Shown here: positions 47,183 to 59,025 of the stretch, in pieces
Numbering within the stretch: position 1 is the stretch's first letter
Layout of the letters: each line of letters begins with the position of its first letter
NCBI GenBank assembly: GCA_038501785.1
Contig: JBAMJR010000031.1
Coordinates: 4,843,501 to 4,907,500 of the forward strand
Direction of reading: 5' to 3'
DNA: 64,000 nucleotides
From: Myoxocephalus aenaeus
Taxonomy: Eukaryota > Chordata > Actinopteri > Perciformes > Cottidae
The notes under the pieces: generated by a model
Seen by the model: the letters and a program-made list of their open reading frames with translations, nothing else
Told to the model about the DNA's origin: nothing
Databases searched by the model: none
Position numbers and translations under genes: made by a program

Positions 47183-47480
47183 GACCCTCGACGGATAACC
47201 ATCAACCACCTTGAAGCCTTGACTCCTCCAAGCAGATGAAGCTCTCACCTGGTCAGCTCTCTGCCCCCCTCCCCTCCCTCTCTCCCTGCCCTCCCCTCCT
47301 CTCCGGCCCACACAGATCCAAAGAGTCCGAGGCAAGCCAAACCTGGAGCACCAAGAACATCCGATTCCTCTTCCACCAGTAGCCAGAGTGTACTCAGCTC
47401 TGGCAGCGCAAAAAAAAAAAAACCCAGAGTGTACAGTATTTTCCCAAACAATGGAGCAGAGCGCAGTAATGCTCAACAGA
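47043..47480 (-). promoter_or_regulatory. trpm3: Putative trpm3 5' leader and core promoter region
   Basis: This GC-rich stretch lies immediately upstream of the trpm3 start, in contrast to the AT-rich surroundings. On the minus strand it carries CpGs, a long pyrimidine run and several short upstream frames. A consensus donor CAG|GTGAGA ends at 47249, and a strong acceptor (pyrimidine tract then CCTAG) ends at 47115. Two readings are possible: an unspliced leader, or a leader from which a 134-nt intron is removed. No TATA box was recognised. The transcription start cannot be placed from sequence alone. Beyond 47480 the plus strand becomes GA-rich (CT-rich on the gene strand). Confidence 0.5.
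47115..47248 (-). other. Candidate 134-nt leader intron upstream of the trpm3 start
   Basis: The minus strand shows CAG|GTGAGAGC at the 5' end (exon side ends at 47249). At the 3' end it shows TCCTCTCCC then a T/C-rich tract ending CCCCCCTAG, leaving the exon to start at 47114. Both sites are close to vertebrate consensus. Splicing would join the upstream leader to a 72-nt leader piece plus the coding exon, and would remove the ATG of the upstream ORF. The acceptor could equally receive a distant upstream exon. Confidence 0.35.
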
Positions 47481-47898
47481 GATGAGAGTGTGTAGTTTGA
47501 GAGGGATGCAGGTAGAGAAAGAGAAAGAGGAGTGAAAGATGGAGAGGAGAGGAGAGGAGAGACGAGCAGTGCAGTGCAGTGCAGTATAGCGCAGAGGGGA
47601 GAGGAGAGAAAAGGAGAGTAGCGCAGAGCGCATAAACGGAGCAGCCTGACAGGCAGCGGCTTAGATTTGAGGCTGCGGGCACACTACTGTCTCTAAGATG
47701 AGAGGAGGAGAGAGAGAGAGAGAGAGAGGGAGAATGGAAGAGAAAAAGACAGAGAGATGGAAGGAGAGACTGAATGGGGAGACATACAATAAGATCCAAC
47801 ACAACTGATGAACAAGCTGAAATTGAAACTATGGGAATAGGATGGAAGAGAAAAATTGGCTCTGCGCACGGTAAAAAAAAAGATGAACGATGGTGAGG

Positions 47899-47900
<2 letters not shown>

Positions 47901-47938
<38 letters not shown>
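47901..47938. repeat. (GA)n microsatellite
   Basis: About 19 GA units in the GA-rich region upstream of the trpm3 exon. Confidence 0.95.
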
Positions 47939-47946
<8 letters not shown>

Positions 47947-49324
47947 AGATGGAGAGAATTGACGCAAAGAGATGTGATGAGGCTCTGTATGGTGGTCAAA
48001 AGGGAAATGAGTGAAGTGGAGTCAAAGCTCTGTCGTACAGAATGAATTCAGATGGAGCTTGAGGATTGAAGTGCATGTGAAACAACTTGGTGATGTAGCA
48101 GCGAGGAGGATTATGACCCACTTACTGATTTGCATGTGTCATTTTATTTATGCATTAAAGCTCTAAAGTGGTTAGAACACTAACAAAAACAGAGCTTTTC
48201 ATGCGATTGTCATCTTGCACCTCCCCCACTCACATTTGCTGCAATTCAGTTTGCTGTATTGGCATGAATATTAAGCCGCATTCATGAAGAAAACTAATTG
48301 TATATTCTACATTATACTACAAATTAACTATATCTAATCAGGCTTTTCACGCCAAATGCCCTTTTTTAACAACATGATCCAAATATTTTTTGTCATCTCA
48401 CTTTATGTTAACTTTAAGAATAGACAGTATATATAATACTTGTTATATATTTCTACACAAGTCTGTTGGTTATCAGGTTTGAACCTCTTAGCGCTCCGCT
48501 GTCCCGTCCGCGAATATTCTCACCGTTTTTGTTGCATTGGAAAAATGGCACAATGGCAATGGCCCGTTGTGCCCTCTTCCTACCCTTGCACGGACTACAA
48601 CCATCTTCAAACTTCCTTTTGATCTCAACTACACTGATCTATACTGCATCTTGCATGATTGTGATTGATGCAAAATGTGACTAAATCTGTCCACAATCAG
48701 ACAGAGACACAGAAATATAAACACTTGGCAAAGTACTCAAAAACTATTTTTGCGGTAGCTCCTGCAACCACATGCGTCTCCAGGACCACATTTAGCCATG
48801 ATGACACACTCATACAGACTCACAAGATGAAAACTCTCTTCAGTGATTCTCTGGTGTTGGAAAAAAAAAGCACAGAGGGTTTTGGGCTGTTGATGACAAC
48901 ACATAGGCCTCCTGTTAGATGTACTACAAATTGTCACGATAAAAATGTTGTCTTCCTTTTCATGTCAATATGAATGTTGCTGCATTAAGCATCAAATATA
49001 CCTGAACAACAAATTATCAAGTTTAGCTGCATGGGGCATTCAATATATGCAAAGAATACCAGGTAATGGACATAGAATACAAAAGGAGCAGTTATATTTG
49101 AGCTTTCATAAAAGGGAACCGCCATATTGCTGAAATGGTATTCTAATCCATTCATAATAGTATAGAGTATCTTAATGTAGTAATTGCTGTCTTCAGTCAC
49201 CACCTCACAGTAAGTAGGTGTTTTGCCTTGGCAGTCAGGGACTGACATTAAGAATATCCACCTCACTGACCACCGGCTCCTCTGGGAGATCTGCCTGTCA
49301 ACCGCACAGCTCGTCACTGGAGAT

Positions 49325-49325
<1 letters not shown>

Positions 49326-49417
<92 letters not shown>
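49326..49417. repeat. (TG)n microsatellite
   Basis: About 46 uninterrupted TG units. Confidence 0.97.
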
Positions 49418-49419
<2 letters not shown>

Positions 49420-49749
49420 TCCAAACCCACTCACTTGACACGTTTCCATCTCACCCCATGAAATGGTTCAGCGACCACATCCAGCTCAGAGCATTATTCT
49501 GCACTGCCTGCATCCTGACTCTAGATGGCAACCTTCTAATGCACAATACCCCTTTCAGCCTCGGTTCTATCATTCAAAACCTGAACCCTATATGCTGCTA
49601 CAGATATTAATCATTTTCAAACTACCAGTTTCTTTACAACAATGGAACCAGAAAGACAGCCTTTGTATTACCAAATGCATCAGAATACTGGCCAGATGAA
49701 GTCAAGTCTGCATTATTGGAATGCCCAACAAGCAACATACACACGGCAA

Positions 49750-49766
49750 CCACCAGGGGGCACCAG
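49750..49766 (+). promoter_or_regulatory. CTCF-like motif about 2.7 kb upstream of the trpm3 exon
   Basis: CCACCAGGGGGCACCAG matches the CTCF core CCACCAGGGGGC at every core position. It is not inside a recognised repeat. CTCF sites commonly mark promoters and loop anchors. Confidence 0.5.
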
Positions 49767-51616
49767 TTCAACACACCTGCTGCAGACAGAGCGTGTCTTG
49801 TTGGTTTTATCTTCTCACTCTTCTTGGCTACACTAATTATCACAACATTAAAAAGGTATTAAAGCACTGGCAAAGAACAAGAACAGACGAGATGCGATTT
49901 AACTCTCTCACAGTGATTCATGTATCCCAATGGGCGCTTAACTTGGCAGAGGAGGGAGGCAATTTACTGTGTATTACTTGAGTGCGTCAGCGTTTTATCA
50001 GATGGTGAAGGCAAAACAAATACATATCCAAAAAATGTGTTGTCCCTCACGTTTTCAGATGAAGTGGGAAAATTACATTACTTGGTTATTTATTTTACAG
50101 CAAATTGAGATTGAGGTGAATTACATTTTTATACAAGAATCACAACAGAAAATACTATCAACTTTAATAGGCCCTGCCCTGTAAGCATAGCATGAATACT
50201 GTGCTAACTAAAGTCACTTTGCTCTACTGCTTATAGATGTGGATTTATTTCGTATTATGTAAATGTTGAAATGTGTAAATTTGCATGTGTGTGCATCGGT
50301 GAATGTCTGAATAATTTACACACAACCAACAAGTAGTCGTGAAGAAACTGTATATTTCTTCATATGCTGTATATGAGTGTGTGTGCGAGCACACCTATGT
50401 GTAATAACACTGAGTGGGTGCTCTCTATAGCTCACTTCTATTCCTGCTAAAGATAGACCTTGTGACATTGCCTATCTGCACAGTGACAGTTGAAAGAAGC
50501 CCATTTCCACCTGTCATTCAAACAAAGCCAGGAGCTTCCCATAAACTGCTTGGTTATTGAAACTGTGACTCTTTCTGTTGGTATTTGTGTGGAAAATGCC
50601 TGTGAAAGAATATGTCTGAGTGAAAGAGATAGATTTATGGAATACTATTGTTGTATTTAATCCACAGCCTTTTAATTGCAGTCCTGTGAAAAAAAATACT
50701 GAATTAAACTGAACAAGCAAGGGGAAGAGAGAGAAGAAAAAGGTGTTAAATGTGTTTACAAGTGCCTGCACACAGCTTTTTCTCTGCTACAGCATATCTG
50801 CTCTCTAAATTGTCTGTCCTGTGTTCTCCACAGAAACCAAAAGGGAAAAAACCCAAATCCATATTTAGAGTGACTCACGGGTACAGTTCATATTTACTTA
50901 GAGATTTTCTCAAATATATGAATGATTATATTATCTGAACCATCTTTGAGGCAAACCAAAATTGGTGTCAAGATGTAAACAACCCATTATTTCCTGAAAT
51001 GTCACAAAACTCCATGAGTGCTTAAAGGTAGAGTCAGCGATTCTGGAGAAAGATTGTTGATATTTGTGCTGCCAACAAATAACCCTCTCCAAATGTACCG
51101 TACCTCTTGCTCCCACTGCCTTTCTCTTGATACAACCATGTGCTTATTTCTGTCCTGTGCATGAACACGTGTCTTACATTTCTTCGAATGTTAAAATATT
51201 GACATATTTAAGTTTAAATAAAGTCCAAATGTACTCAGCTGTGTTACAGGAAGCATGTTTTGAAAGAGAGTAGAACTAAGAGCCGCGGTTAAGGGATCAA
51301 TACTAGCAAGGGCAACCTTGTAATTATGTGTGTTATGAGGACCCAGCTAAATAACTGTCTGTTATCTGTGCATATGACATAAAAATCTCTTAATATCTTG
51401 AATCTTGAATGGTGAAAAAGTACCGTGACGTGTTGTAGATGACTGCGCAAACCAAACAAACACAATTACAGTAAAACAAGTGACTGAAGACACCGTGATA
51501 ACAAAGTTGTCTGTTGAAGATTGATAGTGCCAAAAGCCTCCTCGGCCCCTTCTCTTAGCGATGCTCACACCCTGGAGAATTCTCCATAAGTAACAGTTCA
51601 ATACCTCCCTCCATAT

Positions 51617-51617
<1 letters not shown>

Positions 51618-51708
<91 letters not shown>
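51618..51708. repeat. (CA)n microsatellite
   Basis: About 45 uninterrupted CA units. Confidence 0.97.
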
Positions 51709-51710
<2 letters not shown>

Positions 51711-53149
51711 CTACCCCCTACTTCCCTTGCCCTGAGGAAGCAGGAAGACCTCTGCTGAGTCTGGTTCACTTTTCCATCTGGAGAGAGGCAATGATTATTT
51801 GATTATTAGCCTGCGGGATGGAACCACACACATCACACACACTTACATACACACTATAGCTCTCAAAATGTGTTGTTTTCTCCACTTTTTTCTCTCACTA
51901 TCAGGCACTTGCGCATGCTCAAATGCCAATGCCCGATTGCAGTTTAATGCTTCCTAAAACATCTGTAACAACTCTTTAACTGTATAAACTCAAAGGTTGT
52001 TACCCATGCCCCACAATATGTCACATAGAGTATCTTTCTTCACATCCCCAAAATCAGGTCCACATTTTTCAGCCCTGACATTTAGGCCTCGAGCAGTACA
52101 GCTAAATGTTATCGGCAGGTGCAAACAACTACTGACACACAGCAGCGTTATAAGTTAAGGCAGAGGTAACAGATTAATTACAAATAATAGCCTGCAGGGG
52201 CTGTCCATGTCGCCATCCTTTATCACAGTTTAACATAATGTTATTTTAGATGAGTAAAGTTCCGATTCATCAGCCCATATTTAAATGTATCTGAGCATGC
52301 AGCCTCATCTAAATTTTACCCGGAATCCCAATCAAATCCCTGTCTTTCTCTTCAGTAAAACTCAGTCATATAACACAGCACTTGTGGCATGCGCTGTATC
52401 ATGCTGCAGTGACACAGAGTTGGTTAAGAGTTTCCCTTTCTTCTCTTTATGCTGATGCTTTATTTCTGATTCAACAGCAGGTGAGGTAGGTGTGTGTGAA
52501 GCCAACAGTCTCTTTAGCACCATATTACGCTAAACTCCCTCTTTAAACTGTTCACCACTCAAATATCTTGATGTGATATACGTCACAGTACAGAAGCTAA
52601 AGGCACTCTTAATCCCATTTCACTGGGATCATCATGTAACATTTATTATAGACCCTCACATGGCCAAATAGTGTTATTAAAATTTCAATTCCAATAATGA
52701 CGAGTTAAACTTGCCATAATGTGTTCCGCAGAGGGACTGTACCACCCAATGTGGCAATATAGTAATGTACAGCATTATCAGCGAAAAATATGTCGCGTGC
52801 TTTTCACAATGGGATTTGCTGCTTTAAGCTATCACTATTTTAAGCTACGAGCTATCACTGTTAAAGCCTAACAGTTCGTGTATTTTCAGGTCAAGACAAA
52901 CAGCCTGCGGAGCTCCATAAATGACGTTTCTGACTTTGCATATCGAGGCTCTGGAAATATTCTTCCAAAAGCCTGAAAAACACACTGCAGTGACAAAGCC
53001 TGCTCACTTTGTGGTTGTCATTAAAATAAATGAACACCATGTTTCCTTTAAGTCAGTATTTATCAAACTGGGGCGGTATTTATTACAGGTGGGGCGCAAG
53101 AGGAAATGCTGGTTTTAAATGTTCACCGTCCGCCGTTAACAGGCTACGC

Positions 53150-53163
53150 TTGCGCATGCGCAA
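53150..53163. promoter_or_regulatory. NRF1-like palindrome
   Basis: TTGCGCATGCGCAA is a perfect palindrome containing the NRF1 consensus (C/T)GCGCATGCGC. It sits in a short CpG-rich island (53125-53175) amid AT-rich DNA, next to text resembling a hAT end (from about 53054). It could therefore have been delivered by a transposon. Confidence 0.4.
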
Positions 53164-54458
53164 CGCGCCGATTCCCTGGCATTTTGCCAAAAGCTGATTT
53201 ATGAGATCTCCTTGAGGTCTTTTCTGCTGTTGTGTCTCTCAACAGAATACAGATCTCACTCGGATCAACATTGAGCATGAATTGAGAGGCCGTATCAAAT
53301 CTACAACCCCGTTTATAAAGATGTGTAGAGGAAAGCACTGCAGCCACTAATACTGATACAACATGATGCTCACACATCTGCACTAATTCTGTTTTGTTTG
53401 GCAAAAAAATGCTTAACTTTATTTTCATTTTTCTAACACAGTGATAGCACTTTTCTTTTTTTTGTCTGATGGAGCGATCTGGTTTACTTGAAAGGGATTG
53501 CAATGTTCTTTATTCTATTATTTATAAAAGCACAGATTGGAGTCACTAGTAGTACTGTGAGGTACCACCATGTAGTATGTCCGTCTGTCTGTCCGTCCGT
53601 GTCCCCCCACACCCTGAAGCTGTAAACCTAGGGGAAACACTACATTCCTTTGTGCTATTTCACGACTCTAGCTAACAGTGCGTGTAGATGATACCGTTAC
53701 ACCTGCATGTTCTTCCTGCCTCGCTTTGTAATAATGTCAATGTCTATCAATCATGCTGAAGCGCTGGGGCCAAGAGTTAACCTTTTAGTGAGAGAGACAC
53801 AAGTGACACTAATAGGACAGGGGTGCAAGGTAGGTAGGGAGGACAGCAGAAGAAATAGATACAGAGGACATGACAGGGACATGAAGGGTTGAGTTGTTGA
53901 ACGTTAGACGATATGTTAATGAGACTGAGACATGTCTAGCTACAAGGTAGAAGGGAGCAGAAGGAGTTGACAATTTAACACTGAAAGTTTGGTATCGTGG
54001 AAGGAAGCAGAACTTCAACAAGCTTTCCTTCAGATAAATTCAACCTTTAAGTTAAGCACATATTTCATGCTGTGAGGTTGTCTGACAAAGGAACAGCAAG
54101 AGTCAATCTTCTTTTCTCTGCAGTAGAAATTATTTATGTGGCATTTGGCTTTCCCCAAAATAGGAAATAGTGAACCCACAAGTATCTCAGGACTACATAT
54201 TTGCAGTAGAACAAGGACGAGCACCATTAGAGTCACAGTTGAGATACTGGATCACCATAACCACATGAAATGCATCCCATAAATTAGATCTCTCTGACTT
54301 AACGATATTTGTTCTTCCAGACAAGATTGAACATAGTGACGTTGTAACTACAGCCGTGTGTGTTATCGTGTTGTCTTGTCATACAACCTGAAATCAGACA
54401 AACTAGCAGATGAATACTGTACATTCGCTAAAAGCTCAGTATGTGACATACCAAAGTG

Positions 54459-54512
54459 ACTTATTGTAAGTCGCTTTGGATAAAAGTGTCAGCTAAATGA
54501 AATGTAATGTAA
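54459..54512 (+). mobile_element. 3' tail of a fish LINE/SINE (L2-like tail)
   Basis: The text TTGTAAGTCGCTTTGGATAA, then AAGTGTCAGCTAAATGA and AATGTAATGTAA, matches the conserved 3' tail shared by L2-type LINEs and SINEs in fish. Only the terminal 50 bp are present, as expected for severe 5' truncation. Confidence 0.7.
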
Positions 54513-54871
54513 ACAAAGAAAAGGGTGACACCATCGACACAGAAGTGCTGCCCTGTGTTTAAAAGCATATCATACACCAAATGAGAGCACACTAATCTCT
54601 TTGAACAACACAACCCTTTCAAATGTGTGACGGTCAGAATAGAGCAATAAGGCAATTACAGTAGGTGCACAGTATGTATACATGCATCAGGAGTTGTGTA
54701 TGTGTGTGTATGTTGTTTGCAGCCATTGTTGAAAATCAGCTTTAAACATCTCCAGAAGGGAGGAAGACATAAACAGCACTCAGCGTGGCGCAATCACGGG
54801 AACTCTCCATGTAATTGGCAATGAATAATAATATATTATATTCAAGCACGACCGGTGATCCATGGAGAGAA

Positions 54872-54932
54872 ACTAATGTTATATGCCACCTAACCTGGTG
54901 GCATATAACATTAGTAATATGCCACCTAACCT
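54872..54932. repeat. Perfect 19-bp hairpin followed by a direct partial copy
   Basis: The arms ACTAATGTTATATGCCACC (54872-54890) and their exact complement (54897-54915) surround the loop TAACCT. Right after it, ATATGCCACCTAACCTG (54917-54932) repeats the left arm plus loop. This pattern suggests template switching during replication. Confidence 0.88.
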
Positions 54933-56544
54933 GTGAACTGAATGCATAGGTTCAAATACTACATCATCTATGAACAGTTCAGTTTGACTGATAATGTCCA
55001 TATTTTATTAGTTAGATTGTAAGCACTGAAGGTGCACAATTGCAATATTGTTTTTTTATTACTTTTCAGTCAAATATTTCCAATATACCAAAGTCAATGA
55101 TTTGAGGTTTATGGTGACCAACAATTATCAATAAGATTAGCTTTGTCAAAGGACTTTTTAATGAGGAAAAAAGAAGTTCAGAGCAAACTTCACTGCAAAT
55201 TGTCCTCCTGCTGTTCAAGTACATGAAAAAGCAACTACTTCACAACGTCAGTAAACAAAATGAGTTACTTAAAATACTCTTGATACATGTGTTAATTATT
55301 GCCAAATGACCATAACATTGGGACTCTGATGTATTTCACGTAAACCCTCAGTATAAAGAGCAGTATCTCTGCGCTACATTCACCCTTTCTGCCATAAATG
55401 GTTTACCCAAAACATCAACACAGCAAAAGGCCCCTTGTCAAATAGAGAGCACTACAACCCTGACCATGTCGGCCAAGACTCCAGAATCATTCAATGATAT
55501 AAAAAAAAAATATGTCCAGGTCTAAAAGGTCTGGTGTTAAGCTTCAAGTTTCTCCAGAAGTACAGTTTTTAGTGTTTCCATCTTCTGTCCGACGAAGCAG
55601 AGAAGTGTAACAAGGTATCCACGCTAAGAGAACATCCCTTCAGTCCCTCTGAGAAACACCAGTCTGATACTGACTGAACGCAGAATTAGAGAGAAGAGAG
55701 TTAATACGTTGGGGGAATGGACTGGGGGAATAAAATATAAACAGGAGGCAAACAGGGAGGGAATGGCAGTGAAATAAATGTAGAGCCACAACCATTTAAG
55801 ATAAACACAGTATACTCATTTCATGCATATCCTTGTTGGACGCCAACACTGAATTGCTTTTGCATAATGTGGCTGCATTAAAGCAGCTGAAGCGATTCAA
55901 GCCCTCACATAAAATGTTCCATCTGAACCTCTCAGCAGAAATGAGAAAGGCAATTGCTTGTGTTTCATTTGTGTTAAACAGCAACATTAACTGTCCACCA
56001 TGGCAATTCAGATCATACCAAACAGTGGCGCAAAATTTTGCGATGAAAAAAAAAAAGAAAAAAAAAATATATATATATATATAAAAATAATATATATTGT
56101 CAAAAAACACTATATACCAAATCATTTAAATAACAAATATACCGTGTTGCCGAGCTAAATGTGTGTGGGAGACCGTAAGCCCCTGTCAACAACCACTTAA
56201 GATATACCAAATATAATATATCGCCATTCATCATCACTGAGAAAAGCCCCTCCCCCTTTAGGGGCGCCGGCCAAATGTGAGTCTATGGCAGCGAACAAAC
56301 ATTTCACCCTCGTTGCGGCAAGGACAGCTTCTCATTGGCGGATGAAACGTGAATCTTCGGGCGCACAAATCTGCGCCCTAGCCAATGACATCGTTTCTTA
56401 TTGCAACGTGGTTGGACTATTCGTCGAATCAGAGACCTTTATCATTCCCTCACATCCCATATAGCTCCCACGTAGCTACGCGAGCAACACAGCTAGCAGA
56501 GACTTTGATTATGTTAGTAGGGCGACTGAAAACTCTGTGGTATC

Positions 56545-56707
56545 TCTACGCAAAACACCTTTCAATCCACGATCAGATGTTGACAAGAAGAGGCTGAAAG
56601 AGTTGGGACCCGAACGTCCGGATTTAAAAAGTCAGCAGCAAAGCAGTGACCGCGGGAGGACGTACACCCGGAGCTTCTCCTCAAGCTACATGCTAACCGG
56701 GCTGTGA
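56545..56707 (+). pseudogene. hAT transposase amino-terminal remnant (TTF-finger type)
   Basis: The frame contains KKRLKELGPERPDL and then RGRTYTRSFSSSYMLTGL before TGA. In ZMYM/TTF-finger hAT transposases, a 'K.LGP..P.L' motif is followed by an 'R.YTRSF...WLTGC' motif that opens the zinc finger, so this matches the start of that domain. The finger itself is cut off by the stop. A frame shifted by one base continues as KLHANRAVKEDELGRIAAEV to the GTGAGTG donor, which may mean one indel near 56695. No confident start codon. Confidence 0.6.
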
Positions 56708-56882
56708 AGGAAGATGAGCTTGGAAGGATTGCTGCAGAGGTGAGTGTCAAAATCAGCAGATGCCCGTTAGAGTTTAATGTTTTATCTTTCCCACAGCAGA
56801 ACACATGTTGGACATTGTTAGATTTGGGTGGATATCATATCAGACTATAACTTTATCTAAAATATCAATTCAACCCTCAACA

Positions 56883-56883
<1 letters not shown>

Positions 56884-56945
<62 letters not shown>
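56884..56945. repeat. (TG)n with central (CG)n block
   Basis: TG units flank GCGCGCGCG near 56907-56916; a strong Z-DNA candidate lying in the putative intron of the hAT derivative. Confidence 0.93.
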
Positions 56946-57117
56946 CGTAGCTCCAGGCTAGAGCATCAAGGTGGCTCCTGGCCTTTTGTCTATGTTGATG
57001 AGCCATCAAGACACACAAAACATAGTTTTTTGTCTGTAGTATGAAGCCTGTTTGTAGTAGATATTTCCCCACAACTTATCTGTCTGTCTCTGTCTCTCTC
57101 TATATATTTATCTGTAG

Positions 57118-57267
57118 GTTATTGACACCATACTTGGACACACCAGGGAACGCTTTGCCTTCAAAGACCACCTCACCAGTGCCACCTTACTGCAGGGCCC
57201 CCAGTTTGAATGCGACGTCAATGTATTCCCTGAAGTTGCTCTGGCCACCACATTGAATGTTTCTTAA
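57118..57267 (+). pseudogene. hAT transposase carboxy-region exon remnant
   Basis: After TTTATCTGTAG (acceptor) a 49-codon frame begins VIDTILGHTRERF and includes KDHLTSATLLQG before ending LATTLNVS and TAA. Short helices of the type 'D.IL...RFE.....L' occur in ZMYM-type hAT transposases between the catalytic Asp residues and the dimerisation region. The typical dimerisation domain is missing. There is no ATG in frame, consistent with an internal exon. A polyadenylation signal follows about 90 bp downstream. Confidence 0.55.
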
Positions 57268-58118
57268 ACCATTCTGCTCTGAACCTCTCATGCCCAAAGT
57301 TACAGTTTGTTGATAGTTGTTATTGGACAGTGTTGAGCACTGTGTTTTCTTGAAATAAAGCTTTGTTTTTTTAGAATATTCTACTCAAAACCTCTTTTCT
57401 TCTCATTGTGGAGTGCTATTTAAACCGCGCCGCCCAACTGCGCCCCCCCAAAACAAATGTCACCAGCCGCCACTGATACCAAAGCTATGATTCATTTCTA
57501 TCTATGAGATAAGAATAAAAAAGGACAACTAACAAGTCCCAACAAGCTTTTCTCAACCAATGTAATACCAGTAGGAAATAAAACAATGCCACATGACTCA
57601 ACAAATAATATGATTTATTTTTCTTTCAAAACATTTCGGGACTTTCAGTCTTTCTTATCTACAGTACGACACATTTAACTAAATAAAATACTCACTAATA
57701 ATGGAAGAAAATGAAATGTCTCCATATGATATGCCTCAGGGGAAACCAAGATTGAAACCTTCTGCACTCCAGATATTATATAGCCTTCTGTGGGGCCATT
57801 GAAGATGTAGTTATTGCTAGGAAGAAATAAAACCATTGGAAAGACTTGTCAAACATGTCGACCAACTGCCGCCCTTTGCTTATCAGAATACCAGACGACT
57901 GTGTCAAGAGCTGCTCTTTAAGTTAGGATTTACAGCATTTATAGAATGCTGATTTAAATTGGGTAGTATTTTTTTTAAATCTTGCATGTCCTGGGTTGGG
58001 AGAGGTTCCATCCACAGTCTCAATTTGCAACCTGGTAGGCAAATTACATTTCTTATAAAATACAGAAAAAGGCAGAAGAAATTGAGTCGAACCTCTGTTA
58101 AAGTTAATTCTCTCTCTG

Positions 58119-58120
<2 letters not shown>

Positions 58121-58182
<62 letters not shown>
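58121..58182. repeat. (AG)n microsatellite
   Basis: About 31 AG units, preceded by TCTCTCTGCC so that its left edge is a small inverted repeat. Confidence 0.96.
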
Positions 58183-58186
<4 letters not shown>

Positions 58187-58867
58187 CTATAAGTGCCAGA
58201 TTAGTTTTAGTGCTTGCTGATCTAATCTTCTGAGTCAACAGAGCAATGCAGACAAGGCTCAGTGTCAGAGGCCACTTTAATGAACAGTCACTCATTTCAA
58301 CCCAATACTTCAGTGAGACTGCGGTATTCAAAGAAAAAGCTTTGTTTTTCTACACTCAGTGTGGTTTTACTAAACTCTTGAATTATTAATTAAATCCAGG
58401 ATCAAGTTGGGAAACTTTTAGTGAAACTCTAAAAGCATGAAATATTTTCAAAGGCTTAGGTGAAGAATATTATATTCATCACATTTCTACCTTTAGAAAC
58501 AAGACCCACTCCCTAAACTAATTATAAACATGCCAATATTAGCTTGTATAAGACAAGCACAAGCCATAAGTTTCCTGCAATGTTGATGAGACGATTTCCC
58601 TCTGGCCAAGAAGGCAGAGTTTGGATCAGTTGTATCTAAACTCTCCTGGCTGAGTGTTTGATGTAGCTTGTTAGGAGTGTTTCCAGGTTGTCCTAAAATC
58701 CAGGACTCAGACCTCAGCTGAGTGGATGGAACCAGTGAGGTGAAATAGTGGATGGCACAACTAATGGGTCCACTTCCTCCATTTTCTCCCTGCCTCTTTG
58801 AAATCAGCCCCCACTGAGAAGGCGTCACACTAACACACAGATGTACAACTACAAAAACTGGCGTACT

Positions 58868-58928
58868 GGCGTGCACACGCACGCACGCACGCACACACAC
58901 GCACACACGCACACACACACACACACAC
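58868..58928. repeat. Compound (CA)n/(CGCA)n repeat
   Basis: CACG units mixed with CA, then pure CA. Confidence 0.93.
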
Positions 58929-59011
58929 AGCCTGCCTGCTAAAGTGTGTATGAAAACAAAATGCCAAACTCCCTTGACATAAATTCTGCATTAGCCGTTA
59001 AGAACCTCCAT

Positions 59012-59025
59012 GTTGCTGTAGCAAC
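59012..59025. promoter_or_regulatory. RFX X-box-like palindrome
   Basis: GTTGCTGTAGCAAC fits the RFX dimer site pattern (two GTTGC half-sites facing each other). It lies between blocks of non-repetitive DNA. Confidence 0.4.

Larger units (their letters stand above)
47500..56014. other. Region upstream of the trpm3 exon; no gene recognised
   Basis: Immediately upstream of the exon it is GA-rich on the plus strand, with GA repeats at 47708-47727 and 47901-47938 and a GCAGT tandem run near 47567-47586. Farther right lie TG (49326-49417) and CA (51618-51708) repeats, a CTCF-like site (49750-49766), an NRF1-like palindrome (53150-53163), a LINE tail (54459-54512) and a hairpin (54872-54915). A segment from about 51025 (ggtagagtcagcgattctgg) may start another fish MITE. 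No exon recognised. Confidence 0.45.
56023..57475 (+). mobile_element. hAT deletion derivative, 1453 bp, with perfect 8-bp duplication and coding remnants
   Basis: Left end CAGTGGCGCAAAATTTTGCG; right end reads inward CAGTGGCGGCTGGTGACATT. ATACCAAA is perfect at 56015-56022 and 57476-57483. The element retains a GC-richer promoter-like 5' region, an amino-terminal transposase segment (about 56500-56707), a splice donor (GAG|GTGAGTG near 56739), a TG/CG repeat, a splice acceptor (57116-57117), a carboxy-terminal exon (57118-57267) and an AATAAA near 57355. The catalytic core has been lost. The gene structure suggests derivation from an intron-containing autonomous element of the ZMYM/TTF-finger hAT group. 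Confidence 0.92.

Noticed and set aside
47039..47476. 145-residue minus-strand frame upstream of trpm3
   Set aside because: Its first codon is TTG. Only the ATG at 47182-47180 gives a conventional start, so I report the 47-codon version.
53054..53120. hAT left end (CAGTATTTATCAAACTGGGG)
   Set aside because: It resembles a hAT terminus, but no right end or duplication was found, so I do not list it as an element.
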